From NCBI GenBank assembly GCA_041484525.1, contig JBGPHT010000035.1, forward strand, positions 1 through 55,162: DNA of 55,162 nt. The letters run 5' to 3'. The translations under genes were made by a program, and so were the position numbers. The notes beneath the pieces were generated by a model. The model saw only the letters and a list, made by a program, of their open reading frames with translations, was not told where the DNA came from and did not search any database. Position 1 is the first letter of the stretch, and every line of letters begins with the position of its first letter. Positions 32,613 through 40,458 of the stretch are shown here, piece by piece. This stretch comes from JBGPHT01 sp041484525 (GTDB taxonomy: Bacteria > Acidobacteriota > Terriglobia > Bryobacterales > Bryobacteraceae).

Positions 32613-33104
32613 ATGTGTGACTACTCTCTCATGGTCGTACCCAACCGGCTGGCTCAGGAAGGCGAAGAACTGGTAACGCACCGGTTCCCGACCGGGTCTC
32701 TCGGCCTGGCATCATCCACGGATCTCGAACGCGCCGCCCACCCGCCGGTGCAGGCGCCCCGCACTTTCTGGTGCGCGGTGAAAGAGTTTTTCGATCCTCC
32801 CAGGGCCGAAGCTGTGCCGGCGGTGTGCATCCCGCCGGGCGCGCGCCTGCAACTGCTGGATATTCCCGCGCGGCTGCAGCATGAGTACGGCGTGGGACCG
32901 GCCGAAGAGGTGACCTTCACGCAGATCTCGGCCACCGTGAACAGTTACCGCGACGCCGTGCGTTTCTACAACTGCCGCGAAGTCCGGCTGCAGGAGCTAC
33001 GCGAGGGGCAGCGCGTTCGCGTGTTGGATCTTTCGATGGCCGAGGAGCTGGATCTGGAAGCGCTGCGCGAAGAACGCGACGAGTTCGCGTACCGCAGACG
33101 GTAA
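32613..33104 (+). CDS. Conserved hypothetical protein (MCDYS family)
   Basis: A 163-residue soluble protein beginning MCDYSLMVVPNRLAQEGEEL. I recognise this N-terminus as a conserved but uncharacterised family in Acidobacteriota and some Cyanobacteria. AGGAGGGG (32597-32604), 8 bp before ATG 32613, is one of the strongest ribosome-binding sites of the window, predicting high translation. A middle segment (PPGARLQLLDIPARLQHEYG) and TQISATVNSYRDAVRFYNCR look like a compact beta/alpha fold. Divergent from accA; a long inverted repeat follows 8 bp after its stop. Confidence 0.75.
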   Translation: MCDYSLMVVPNRLAQEGEELVTHRFPTGSLGLASSTDLERAAHPPVQAPRTFWCAVKEFFDPPRAEAVPAVCIPPGARLQLLDIPARLQHEYGVGPAEEVTFTQISATVNSYRDAVRFYNCREVRLQELREGQRVRVLDLSMAEELDLEALREERDEFAYRRR

Positions 33105-33112
33105 ATTAATTA

Positions 33113-33207
33113 CGGGGACAGGCTACACAACCTCGAAATTCGCCAGAGGGCACTCGCGCTAGTTCGAGACTCTGCGGCGAATTTCGAGGTTGTGTAGCCT
33201 GTCCCCG
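33113..33207. repeat. Long-armed imperfect hairpin element (MITE/REPIN-like)
   Basis: A 32-bp arm (33113-33144, beginning CGGGGACAGGCTACACAACC) is repeated as an exact inverted copy at 33176-33207. Additional inner pairing (AGAG 33145-33148 with CTCT 33170-33173; CTCG with CGAG further in) makes one hairpin of about 95 bp. It occupies the whole space between two convergent genes, and the right arm ends 3 bp from a stop codon. The GGGGACAGGCT terminus resembles dispersed REP/MITE elements mobilised by Y1 transposases. It may also stop transcription from both sides. Confidence 0.7.
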
Positions 33208-33209
33208 AA

Positions 33210-33770
33210 TTAGCGGCCGATGGTCAGGTGGCTGGCGATCTTCGCCACGCCGGGAACAGTCGACGCACGCTCGCAGGCCAGGCGCACGACCTCGTTCGAG
33301 GACACCTCGCCTTCGAGCGACACTGCGCCCCCCTCCACTACAATATGGATCGCCCCGCCGCCGGCCAGGAATCCATAGTGACGTAAAGATGGATGGCTAT
33401 AGATGGCGCTGAAAATCGCCAGGCGAATGCGGTTGTCGACCGGAGAGTCCGGCAGAAAGCGGATTCGGTTGACGACGCGGTTTACTCCCGGGACGGTCCA
33501 GGCCACGTCGGCCGCATCCGCGATCAGGTTGGGATTCATCACTTGGCCGAACAGGATAACCGTGTCGCCCTCGACCGTGTATGCCAGGTGATCGAAGACC
33601 CCGAAGTAGGGCAACTTGAGGAGTCCGGAGTGCACTCCATGCTCGATCGGATTCTCACCGAACGTGGACACTCGGGACACGCTCAAAGGCGCAAACTGGC
33701 TCAGGTTCGCCTGCGCCGCTGCACTCGATACGAGTAGGACTGCTGCTATCGCCGAACTGGTTCCGCTCAT
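33210..33770 (-). CDS. Exported double-BON-domain protein
   Basis: A 186-residue protein with a signal peptide (SSAIAAVLLVSSAAAQA). Two BON modules follow: about residues 60-120 (YTVEGDTVILFGQVMNPNLI, VPGVNRVVNRI) and 122-186 (IHIVVEGGAVSLEGEVSSNE, VPGVAKIASHL). BON domains bind phospholipid or envelope ligands and are common in osmotic-stress and secretin-associated proteins. It is predicted to be periplasmic. It sits alone between the hairpin element and a divergent exported protein. Its TAA lies immediately beyond the repeat arm. Confidence 0.85.
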   Translation of the reverse strand: MSGTSSAIAAVLLVSSAAAQANLSQFAPLSVSRVSTFGENPIEHGVHSGLLKLPYFGVFDHLAYTVEGDTVILFGQVMNPNLIADAADVAWTVPGVNRVVNRIRFLPDSPVDNRIRLAIFSAIYSHPSLRHYGFLAGGGAIHIVVEGGAVSLEGEVSSNEVVRLACERASTVPGVAKIASHLTIGR

Positions 33771-33849
33771 GATCGTTTGGATTCGCCGCTAATTGCGCCC
33801 GACTTATTTCATGCCGTGCCGCCCGTGAGCCCCTAGTTTTGCGCCGCGT

Positions 33850-33889
33850 CCAATCCCCGGCGAATCTCAAAACAGCGTAAGGGGATTGG
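33850..33889 (+). promoter_or_regulatory. Leader inverted repeat before the 33895 gene
   Basis: CCAATCCCC (33850-33858) pairs perfectly with GGGGATTGG (33881-33889) over a 22-bp loop. The right arm contains the purine-rich GGGG that would act as Shine-Dalgarno for ATG 33895, so the fold could mask the ribosome-binding site. It could equally be an operator between the divergent genes. Confidence 0.4.
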
Positions 33890-33894
33890 GGTCT

Positions 33895-34701
33895 ATGGGG
33901 CGATTCTTTCTCACCGGCACGTTGGCAGTCTGTTTCTCGATGGCCACCGCGTTCGCGGCAGACAAGCCGACTGTGGAAGATCCCGAGGCATTGCTGCAAC
34001 GGGTTCGCAGCCATGCTACGGAGCACCTGGCGCAGTTACCTAACTACACTTGCCGCGAGGTGGTCGACCGCCTGGTTCGATCCGGCAGCAACTGGCAGCA
34101 CCTGGACACCGTGGAGCTCGAAGTGGCCTACGTGGGCCAGCAGGAAATCTTCTCGCGGCCGGGAGAGGCATTCGCCGAGCAGTCCGTCGACAAGGTCGTG
34201 TCCGGCGGCACCATCGGCAACGGCGCGTTCGGGTCGCATATCGATGTCATCTTTTCCGGCGATGTGGCCGAGTTCAAATACGTGGGAACCGCCAAGAAGG
34301 ACGGGCACCAGACGTACCGCTTCGACCTGCGCGTGCCGCAGGAAAAGAGCCGCTTCCTGGTCAGGCACCGGTCCGCGCAAGGCATGGCGGGGTATCAGGG
34401 CAGCGTGTGGGTGGACACCGAAACGCTGGATGTAGTCCGCGTGGACTTCAAGGTGAATCGCATCCCGCCCCACATCGGCGTGCGCCTGATCGAAGAGTCC
34501 CTGCACTACAAGAAAATGCGCATCGGCAACAACGACTTTCTGCTGCCGCGCAATTCCGAGCTGGCAGCCACCGACGACCTGGGCAACCACAGCCTCAACA
34601 TGATCGGTCTCGACAACTGCCGCGAATACACCGGGCAATCCGTGGTGAAGTATGGCCCTCCCAAGGAGGGCTCGGCCTCGCGCGATCGTCAGGATAAGTA
34701 G
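33895..34701 (+). CDS. Exported acidobacterial hypothetical protein
   Basis: A 268-residue protein from ATG 33895 with signal peptide (FFLTGTLAVCFSMATAFAAD). The mature part opens with ALLQRVRSHATEHLAQLPNY, then TCREVVDRLVR; this helical entry followed by beta strands (ETLDVVRVDFKVNRIPPHIG) is a pattern I recall from many uncharacterised Acidobacteriota proteins with a LolA-like or outer-membrane-lipoprotein-carrier-like strand layout. No catalytic motif seen. In-frame TTG at 33886 would add three residues. Function not known; periplasmic location predicted. Confidence 0.72.
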   Translation: MGRFFLTGTLAVCFSMATAFAADKPTVEDPEALLQRVRSHATEHLAQLPNYTCREVVDRLVRSGSNWQHLDTVELEVAYVGQQEIFSRPGEAFAEQSVDKVVSGGTIGNGAFGSHIDVIFSGDVAEFKYVGTAKKDGHQTYRFDLRVPQEKSRFLVRHRSAQGMAGYQGSVWVDTETLDVVRVDFKVNRIPPHIGVRLIEESLHYKKMRIGNNDFLLPRNSELAATDDLGNHSLNMIGLDNCREYTGQSVVKYGPPKEGSASRDRQDK

Positions 34702-34707
34702 GGCGAA

Positions 34708-35295
34708 CTACTTTGCGGATGTCACCGTGCGCAGGAAGGCAGCGACATCCTTGTGATCGTTGTCGATCGCCAATTGAAGCGCGGTCAGGCCCTTGTTCGT
34801 TTTTGGGGACACATCAGCGCCATGCTGGACAAGCATCTTGACTGCATCGAGGCGGCCGAACGATGCGGCTTTGTGCAACGGAGTCGACCCGCTCTCGCTG
34901 TCGGCCGCGTTCACGCCGGCTCCCCGCGCTACCAGCAACTCGATCGTTTCCTTGTTTCCGCTTAGGGCCGCATCATGGAGAGGTGTAGAACCTGCCGTGT
35001 TGCGAAGCTTCGGATCGGCGCCGTTTTCCAGGAGCAATCGAGTCATAGGCGCATCGCCTTTGAGACACGAAAGATCGAGAGGCCTGTTGCCCTCCGGACT
35101 GACTTCGTTCACGTCCACGCCCATTTTCAAGAGTAGGGAAACGACGTTGGTCTTTCCGTGTGCCACCGCTGCGCCCAACGACCAGGGGAACTTCTCCGAT
35201 TTGATGGAGACGGCCTTTTTTCCTTGCAGTTCAGTCTGCCCTAAAATCGGACTGGTGAGAATCAAGAATAGAAGCAACCCGGCGTTGCGAGGCAC
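34708..35295 (-). CDS. Exported ankyrin-repeat protein
   Basis: A 195-residue protein. A hydrophobic N-terminus (GLLLFLILTSPILGQ) looks like a signal peptide. Four to five ankyrin repeats follow from about residue 40, with consensus pieces NRPLDLSCLKGDAPMTRLLL, GSTPLHDAALSGNKETIELL, GSTPLHKAASFGRLDAVKML and GLTALQLAIDNDHKDVAAFL. Such repeats form protein-binding surfaces; the partner is unknown. It converges with the 33895 gene at a 6-bp gap and is divergent from cysH. Confidence 0.88.
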   Translation of the reverse strand: MPRNAGLLLFLILTSPILGQTELQGKKAVSIKSEKFPWSLGAAVAHGKTNVVSLLLKMGVDVNEVSPEGNRPLDLSCLKGDAPMTRLLLENGADPKLRNTAGSTPLHDAALSGNKETIELLVARGAGVNAADSESGSTPLHKAASFGRLDAVKMLVQHGADVSPKTNKGLTALQLAIDNDHKDVAAFLRTVTSAK

Positions 35296-35355
35296 TTGGC
35301 TAACCCTCCGCGTCTATCGTACTAAACGGAATTGGTGATCGCGAACGAGCCAGAA

Positions 35356-35383
35356 TTGACAACTACCACGCATACACCATAAT
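35356..35383 (+). promoter_or_regulatory. Promoter of the cysH-cysC-PHP operon
   Basis: A perfect TTGACA (35356-35361) is followed after 16 bp by CATAAT (35378-35383). Transcription should begin near 35390, only about 5 nt before the TTG start codon of cysH, so the message is probably leaderless. No Shine-Dalgarno is visible. Confidence 0.65.
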
Positions 35384-35394
35384 CTTGATAGAGA

Positions 35395-36078
35395 TTGGTA
35401 GATCTATCCCAACTGGGAAGTTTCACTGCCTCGGAATTGTTGGGTTGGGCGATCCGTACATACGGGGAGAAATTCGCCATTGCCACCAGTTTCCAAAAAG
35501 AAGGCATGGTGATTCTCGACATGGCGGCGACGCTCGCGCCCGGGGTCCGCGTGTTCACGCTCGATACCGGGCGATTGCCGGAGGAGACGCACCGCATGAT
35601 CGAGACCGTGCGGACGCGGTATCACCTGGCGGTGGAGATCGTGATGCCCGATCGCGAGGAAGTGGAGCGGATGGTCTCGGAGCGCGGGCCCAACCTGTTC
35701 TACGAGAGCCTGGAGGCGCGGCAACTTTGCTGCGAACTGCGCAAAGTGCGGCCGCTCGCACGCCATCTGCGAAGCTGCGAAGCTTGGGCCACCGGGCTGC
35801 GGCGGGAACAGTCGGAAAGCCGTTCGTCCACACCCAAGGCCGAGTGCGTCGATGGGCGCGTCAAGCTTTGCCCCCTGGTGGATTGGACCGCGGCCGAAGT
35901 CGAGCAGTACATCGTCGAGCACAACGTGCCGGTGCATCCGCTCTACGCGCGCGGATACACCAGCATCGGCTGCGCGCCGTGTACGCGCGCCGCCGGTCCG
36001 GACGAAGAGGGGCGTGCGGGGCGCTGGTGGTGGGAGCAGGAAGGGAAGAAGGAGTGCGGGATCCACATCCATGCATAA
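35395..36078 (+). CDS. cysH: Assimilatory APS/PAPS reductase CysH
   Basis: A 227-residue reductase making sulfite from (phospho)adenylyl sulfate. The PP-motif is SFQKEGMVILDMAA near residues 31-45. Paired cysteines QLCCELRK and GCAPCTR, the [4Fe-4S] ligands, mark the APS-reducing, iron-sulfur subgroup; the C-terminal ECGIH is the redox-active cysteine. TTG 35395 is the only in-frame start that keeps the N-terminal fold. It overlaps cysC by 8 bp. The presence of cysC next door means PAPS could also be made, so the substrate preference is not settled. Confidence 0.93.
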   Translation: MVDLSQLGSFTASELLGWAIRTYGEKFAIATSFQKEGMVILDMAATLAPGVRVFTLDTGRLPEETHRMIETVRTRYHLAVEIVMPDREEVERMVSERGPNLFYESLEARQLCCELRKVRPLARHLRSCEAWATGLRREQSESRSSTPKAECVDGRVKLCPLVDWTAAEVEQYIVEHNVPVHPLYARGYTSIGCAPCTRAAGPDEEGRAGRWWWEQEGKKECGIHIHA

Positions 36079-36631
36079 GGGCTTCACGGTGTGGTTCACG
36101 GGCATGTCGGGCGCGGGGAAGAGCACGATTTCGCGGCTGCTCGAGCAGCGGCTGCGCGCTCTCGGCGCCAAGGTGGAAGTGCTGGATGGCGACGTGGTCC
36201 GCACGCACCTGTCGAAGGGCCTGGGCTTCAGCAAAGAAGACCGGGACGAAAATATCCGCCGCATCGGCTTTGTCTGCGAGTTGCTTTCTCGCCACGGCGT
36301 GATCGCTATTGCGGCCGCGATTTCACCGTATCGCGAAGTGCGCGAGGAGGTGCGGGCGCGCATCGGCAGCTTCGTCGAAGTGTACGTGCAGTGTCCCGTG
36401 GAGGTGCTGGCGGCGCGCGACGTGAAGGGGCTGTACAAGCGCGCGCTGGCTGGCGAGATCGCGCAATTCACCGGCATCTCCGATCCCTACGAGCCGCCGC
36501 TCGCACCCGAGGTCACGGTGGACTCCGCCCAAGAATCACCCGAGGAAAGCCTGGAGAGAATCTGGGCTACACTGGAAAACTTGGGTTTGGTTTCCTTTGA
36601 TCGATCTGCACTCGCACACCAACGAATCTGA
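36071..36631 (+). CDS. cysC: Adenylylsulfate kinase CysC
   Basis: A 186-residue kinase forming PAPS from APS and ATP. The P-loop is GMSGAGKST (K17, S18). The substrate region includes LDGDVVRTHLSKGLGFSKED and RDENIRRIGFVCELLSRHGV, and the C-terminus has KGLYKRALAGEIAQFTGISD then PYEPP. The ATP-sulfurylase (cysD/N or sat) is not visible. The gene overlaps cysH by 8 bp and its 3' end overlaps the PHP phosphatase start by 35 bp. PAPS made here could supply reduction or sulfotransfer. Confidence 0.95.
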   Translation: MHKGFTVWFTGMSGAGKSTISRLLEQRLRALGAKVEVLDGDVVRTHLSKGLGFSKEDRDENIRRIGFVCELLSRHGVIAIAAAISPYREVREEVRARIGSFVEVYVQCPVEVLAARDVKGLYKRALAGEIAQFTGISDPYEPPLAPEVTVDSAQESPEESLERIWATLENLGLVSFDRSALAHQRI

Positions 36632-37430
36632 CGGCACTTGTTCGCCCGCGCAGCTCGTGGAAGAGGCGGCGCGCGCGGGCGTGACCGTCCTCGGCGTCAC
36701 CGACCACGACACCTTCAAGGGCTACGACCAGGCGGTGCCGTGCGCCGCGAAGGCCGGCGTCGAGTTAATCTGCGGGATCGAGCTTTCCACTAAACTCCAC
36801 AACCACTCGGTGCACCTGCTGGGTTACTTTCTGAACGATGGCGGCCAGCCGGAGTTTCGCAATTGGGTGCTCGATCAGCAGGCCTCGCGGCGCGAACGCA
36901 ATGTGCGCCTGGCCGCCCGCCTGCGCGAGATGGGTTTCGACATCACCGTGGAAGAGGCGGAAGCGCGCGGCCGCGGCATGACCGGCCGGCCGCACTTCGC
37001 ACAGATCATGGTCGACAAGGGATACGTTTCCAATATCCGCAAAGCCTTCGACGATTACCTGGATGAGGCGGCGCCGGCTTACGTGTACCGCCAGGAGCCG
37101 CAGTTCGCGGAAGGCGTCGAGAAGATCCGGCAGGCCGGAGGCGTCGCGTCCCTGGCGCATCCCGTGCGCGTGCGCGGTGACGTGCCGTCGCTGATGCCGG
37201 AGTTACGCGATGCCGGTCTCAATGCGATCGAAGCCTACCACAGCGACCACAGCGTGGAGGATACGGCGCTCTACCTTGGGCTGGCCGAACGCTATGGTCT
37301 GCTGGTGACGGGAGGCTCGGACTTTCACGGCGACGTGAAACCCGGCGTCAAGCTGGGCACGGGCTACCAAGGGAATCTGCGGGTGCCGGAAGAAATTCTG
37401 GAACGGCTCAGAGATTCCGCGCAGAAATAG
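36597..37430 (+). CDS. PHP-domain phosphatase, probably 3',5'-nucleotide bisphosphatase
   Basis: A 277-residue metal-dependent phosphatase starting at TTG 36597. PHP metal ligands are IDLHSHTNESDG near the start, VTDHDTFKGY near residue 39, SLAHPVRV near residue 184 and GGSDFHG near residue 239. Members of this YciV/RnmA-like branch hydrolyse 3',5'-nucleoside bisphosphates such as PAP. The 35-bp overlap with cysC suggests that it clears PAP formed when PAPS is used, doing the job of CysQ or NrnA. That role is inferred from context and family; no cysQ is seen in the window. Confidence 0.85.
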   Translation: MIDLHSHTNESDGTCSPAQLVEEAARAGVTVLGVTDHDTFKGYDQAVPCAAKAGVELICGIELSTKLHNHSVHLLGYFLNDGGQPEFRNWVLDQQASRRERNVRLAARLREMGFDITVEEAEARGRGMTGRPHFAQIMVDKGYVSNIRKAFDDYLDEAAPAYVYRQEPQFAEGVEKIRQAGGVASLAHPVRVRGDVPSLMPELRDAGLNAIEAYHSDHSVEDTALYLGLAERYGLLVTGGSDFHGDVKPGVKLGTGYQGNLRVPEEILERLRDSAQK

Positions 37431-37440
37431 TCGTGGCGCC

Positions 37441-38361
37441 CTATCGCACCCGAGCCGAGTATTCTCCTGCGGTGAGTTCTTTACCGCTGTCGGCGAAGGG
37501 CGTGCGTACGTATGCCATCCCGACCACCTTCCGCGACTCGGGCGAAAACACCGACGACGTAATCTCGCCCGCATCCACACCTTCGGCGGTGAGCTTCGTC
37601 CCGGCACCGAGAGGCTCCGGCGCGTCCACTTCCACTCGTACCAGTTTTTTGTTCACGTGGCCCTGGGCGCGGATGCGCTCGACAATTTCCTGACCCAGAT
37701 AGCAGCCCTTGGTGAAGCTCACGGCGTGCAACTGCTGCGTCTCTTGCGGCAGCGAGGTCTCGCGGATGTCTTCCCCATATCGCGGCTTGCCGTTTTCGAT
37801 GCGCACGAGGCGGGCATCGTCCGCCGTGGCGGGCCTGGCGCCGGCGGCCTCGAGCTTCGCCGCCATCTCGCCGGTGTCGGCGCAGTAGATGCGGAATCCG
37901 GGCTGGCCGGTCAGGCTGATGGCGGCGATGGTCGCGTCACCCCACGCGACATGTTCGTAGTCCGCGCCCGGCACCGGCGCGCCGAGGGACGCCAGAATCG
38001 CGGCGGCGGCCGGACCCTCGAGCGCCACCTCGGCTGTCTTCGCGCTCACGTCTTCGAGTTCCACCTGATCCGCAATAATGTACTTCTTGATATGCGCCAA
38101 CAGCTTCTCTCGCGTGTCGGGCTCGGTGTCCATTAGAAAACGATCCGCGAAGCACAACAGGTAGAGATCGGCCTGGATGCGGCCTTGCGGACTCAGCACG
38201 AAAGCGTAGCAGCCGCTGCCCGCGGTCAACTTTTTCACTTCGTTGCTGGTGATGTTGTGCAGCAGGCGCGCCCGGTCGCGGCCGCGCGCCAGGATGCGGC
38301 CGCGCGTCGACAGATCCATCCAGGCTGCGCTACGGCGCAGTGTATCGTAACCCTCGCTCAT
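37441..38361 (-). CDS. ygfZ: YgfZ/GcvT-like folate-binding Fe-S maintenance protein
   Basis: A 306-residue protein of the T-protein fold. The diagnostic motif KGCYLGQEIVERIRAQGHVN, with the reactive cysteine, lies near residues 218-237. The N-terminus (RARLLHNITSNEVKKLTAGS) is the tetrahydrofolate-binding part. Homologues use folate to maintain certain iron-sulfur enzymes. Convergent with the PHP gene at a 10-bp gap. The Fe-S-type CysH two genes upstream could be one client, but the strand differs and no coupling is visible. Confidence 0.92.
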   Translation of the reverse strand: MSEGYDTLRRSAAWMDLSTRGRILARGRDRARLLHNITSNEVKKLTAGSGCYAFVLSPQGRIQADLYLLCFADRFLMDTEPDTREKLLAHIKKYIIADQVELEDVSAKTAEVALEGPAAAAILASLGAPVPGADYEHVAWGDATIAAISLTGQPGFRIYCADTGEMAAKLEAAGARPATADDARLVRIENGKPRYGEDIRETSLPQETQQLHAVSFTKGCYLGQEIVERIRAQGHVNKKLVRVEVDAPEPLGAGTKLTAEGVDAGEITSSVFSPESRKVVGMAYVRTPFADSGKELTAGEYSARVR

Positions 38362-38370
38362 ATTTCCAGT

Positions 38371-38784
38371 TTAGAAGATGGCCCGCAACACGGCCGAGAT
38401 CATAACGATCGCCAGACCCGAAATGACGACGCCCGTCATCATGCGATTGCGGCGCAGGTTGTGCGGCCGCACGATGAGCATGGCGACCGCGAACACGTGC
38501 AGGGCCAGCAGCAGCTTGATGCCGAGCAGCATGTGGTAGCGCGGAGAATGTCCGGGATGCGTCAGGATGTTGTACACGCCCGAGACCAGCAGGCCCGCGA
38601 TGGCGCCATAGACCATCGGACGTTGCGCCGTCGCCGAGTGCTCGCCCAGCGCTTCGCGCGCGTCCGATGCCAGCGATTCGCTGGCCGGGGCCGCCACCAG
38701 CCGCCCGTAGAGCATGCCGCCGATCAACGTCGCCATGGACGTGATGTGCAGCCACCGCATGATCACACTGAGTGCTTCGGCCAT
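38371..38784 (-). CDS. Small integral membrane protein (CopD-like)
   Basis: A 137-residue protein from ATG 38784 with four predicted helices (RWLHITSMATLIGGMLYG; VYGAIAGLLVSGVYNIL; GIKLLLALHVFAVAML; MMTGVVISGLAIVMISAVL). The His in RWLHI and a second in ALHVF resemble the heme/copper-type spacing of CopD-like and DUF2214-like proteins; the match is loose. A longer reading from 38910 lacks the family start. It lies 9 bp upstream of ygfZ on the same strand, so they may be co-transcribed, and it is divergent from the MBL gene with a 22-bp gap. Confidence 0.65.
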   Translation of the reverse strand: MAEALSVIMRWLHITSMATLIGGMLYGRLVAAPASESLASDAREALGEHSATAQRPMVYGAIAGLLVSGVYNILTHPGHSPRYHMLLGIKLLLALHVFAVAMLIVRPHNLRRNRMMTGVVISGLAIVMISAVLRAIF

Positions 38785-38806
38785 ATGCTGAGTATACAAT
38801 CGGCTT

Positions 38807-39429
<623 letters not shown>

Positions 39430-39433
<4 letters not shown>

Positions 39434-40449
39434 TGCGCTCGCTCCGCACTAACGCCGCCATCCTGCCGCACGCCCGCGGCAACGTCTCCATCGAATCGAT
39501 CCACATGGGCGATCCCGGGCCCGGCGAACTGCTGCTTCGCATGGAAGCCTGCGGCATCTGTCACTCCGACCTTTTCGTCGCCGGCCTCGAGAAACTTCCG
39601 CTCGCGCCCGTCACGCTCGGACACGAGGGCATCGCGCGCGTCGAGGCCGTGGGACCGGACGTAACCGGCTGGGTCGTCGGCGACCGGGCCGGCATTACTT
39701 TTCTCGGGACCACCTGCGGGAATTGCGAATGGTGCACGTCGGGACGCGAGCGCTTCTGTCCCAAGCAGACGAATTTCGGCTACACGCTGCAAGGCGTGCT
39801 GGCCGGACACGCGATGGCGCCGGCGCGTGCCGTGGTCCGCGTGCCCGCGGAACTCGATGCGGCGCAGGCCGCCCCGCTCTGCTGCGCGGGCTGGACGGCG
39901 TATGGCGCCCTTCGCGAAGCTGCGCTCGCGCCCGGACAAAGCGTCGCGCTGTTCGGCATGGGCGGCCTCGGCCACCTGGCGCTGCAGATTGCCCGCGTGC
40001 TCGGACTCCGCGCGGCCGCGGTCGACCTCTCCGAAGAGAAGCTCGAAATGGCACGCGCCGCAGGCGCCGAGTTCACCGCGTCGGGCGAAAATGCCGGCCG
40101 CGCGCTGCAGAAAGAATGGGGCGGAGTGGACGCCGCCCTCGTCCTGACCGCATCGCCCGCGGCCATCCAGCAGGCCTTCCGCGCGCTGCGCCGCAACGGC
40201 ACGCTGGTGCTGGTGGGCCTCTCGGTGAACCAGTACGAGTTGCCGCTGGTGGACACCGTGCTCAAGGGCATCACCATCCGCGGCAGTTATCTGGGCACGC
40301 CGCGCGATCTCGAAGAAGTCTTCTCCCTGGCCAGTGCCGGAACCATTCGCGCGCATGTTCAGACACACGCGCTGGCCGAGACGCCCACCCTTCTCGATGC
40401 CATGCGCCGCGGCGAATTGCTGGGCCGGGCCGTAATCTCGTTCTGCTAA
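39430..40449 (+). CDS. Zinc-dependent alcohol dehydrogenase
   Basis: A 339-residue MDR-family dehydrogenase. The catalytic zinc site is CGICHSD near residue 37 and GHEG near residue 59; the structural zinc site is TCGNCEWCTSGRERFC. The Rossmann motif GMGGLGHLALQIA binds NAD(P). It matches the propanol-preferring AdhP-like group that oxidises primary alcohols. ATG 39430 is coupled to the MBL gene stop; ATG 39433 directly after would shorten it by one residue. Ten bp later begins acetyl-CoA synthetase, so alcohol-to-acetyl-CoA metabolism is plausible, although no aldehyde dehydrogenase is present. Confidence 0.93.
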
Positions 40450-40458
40450 GATTTCGGC

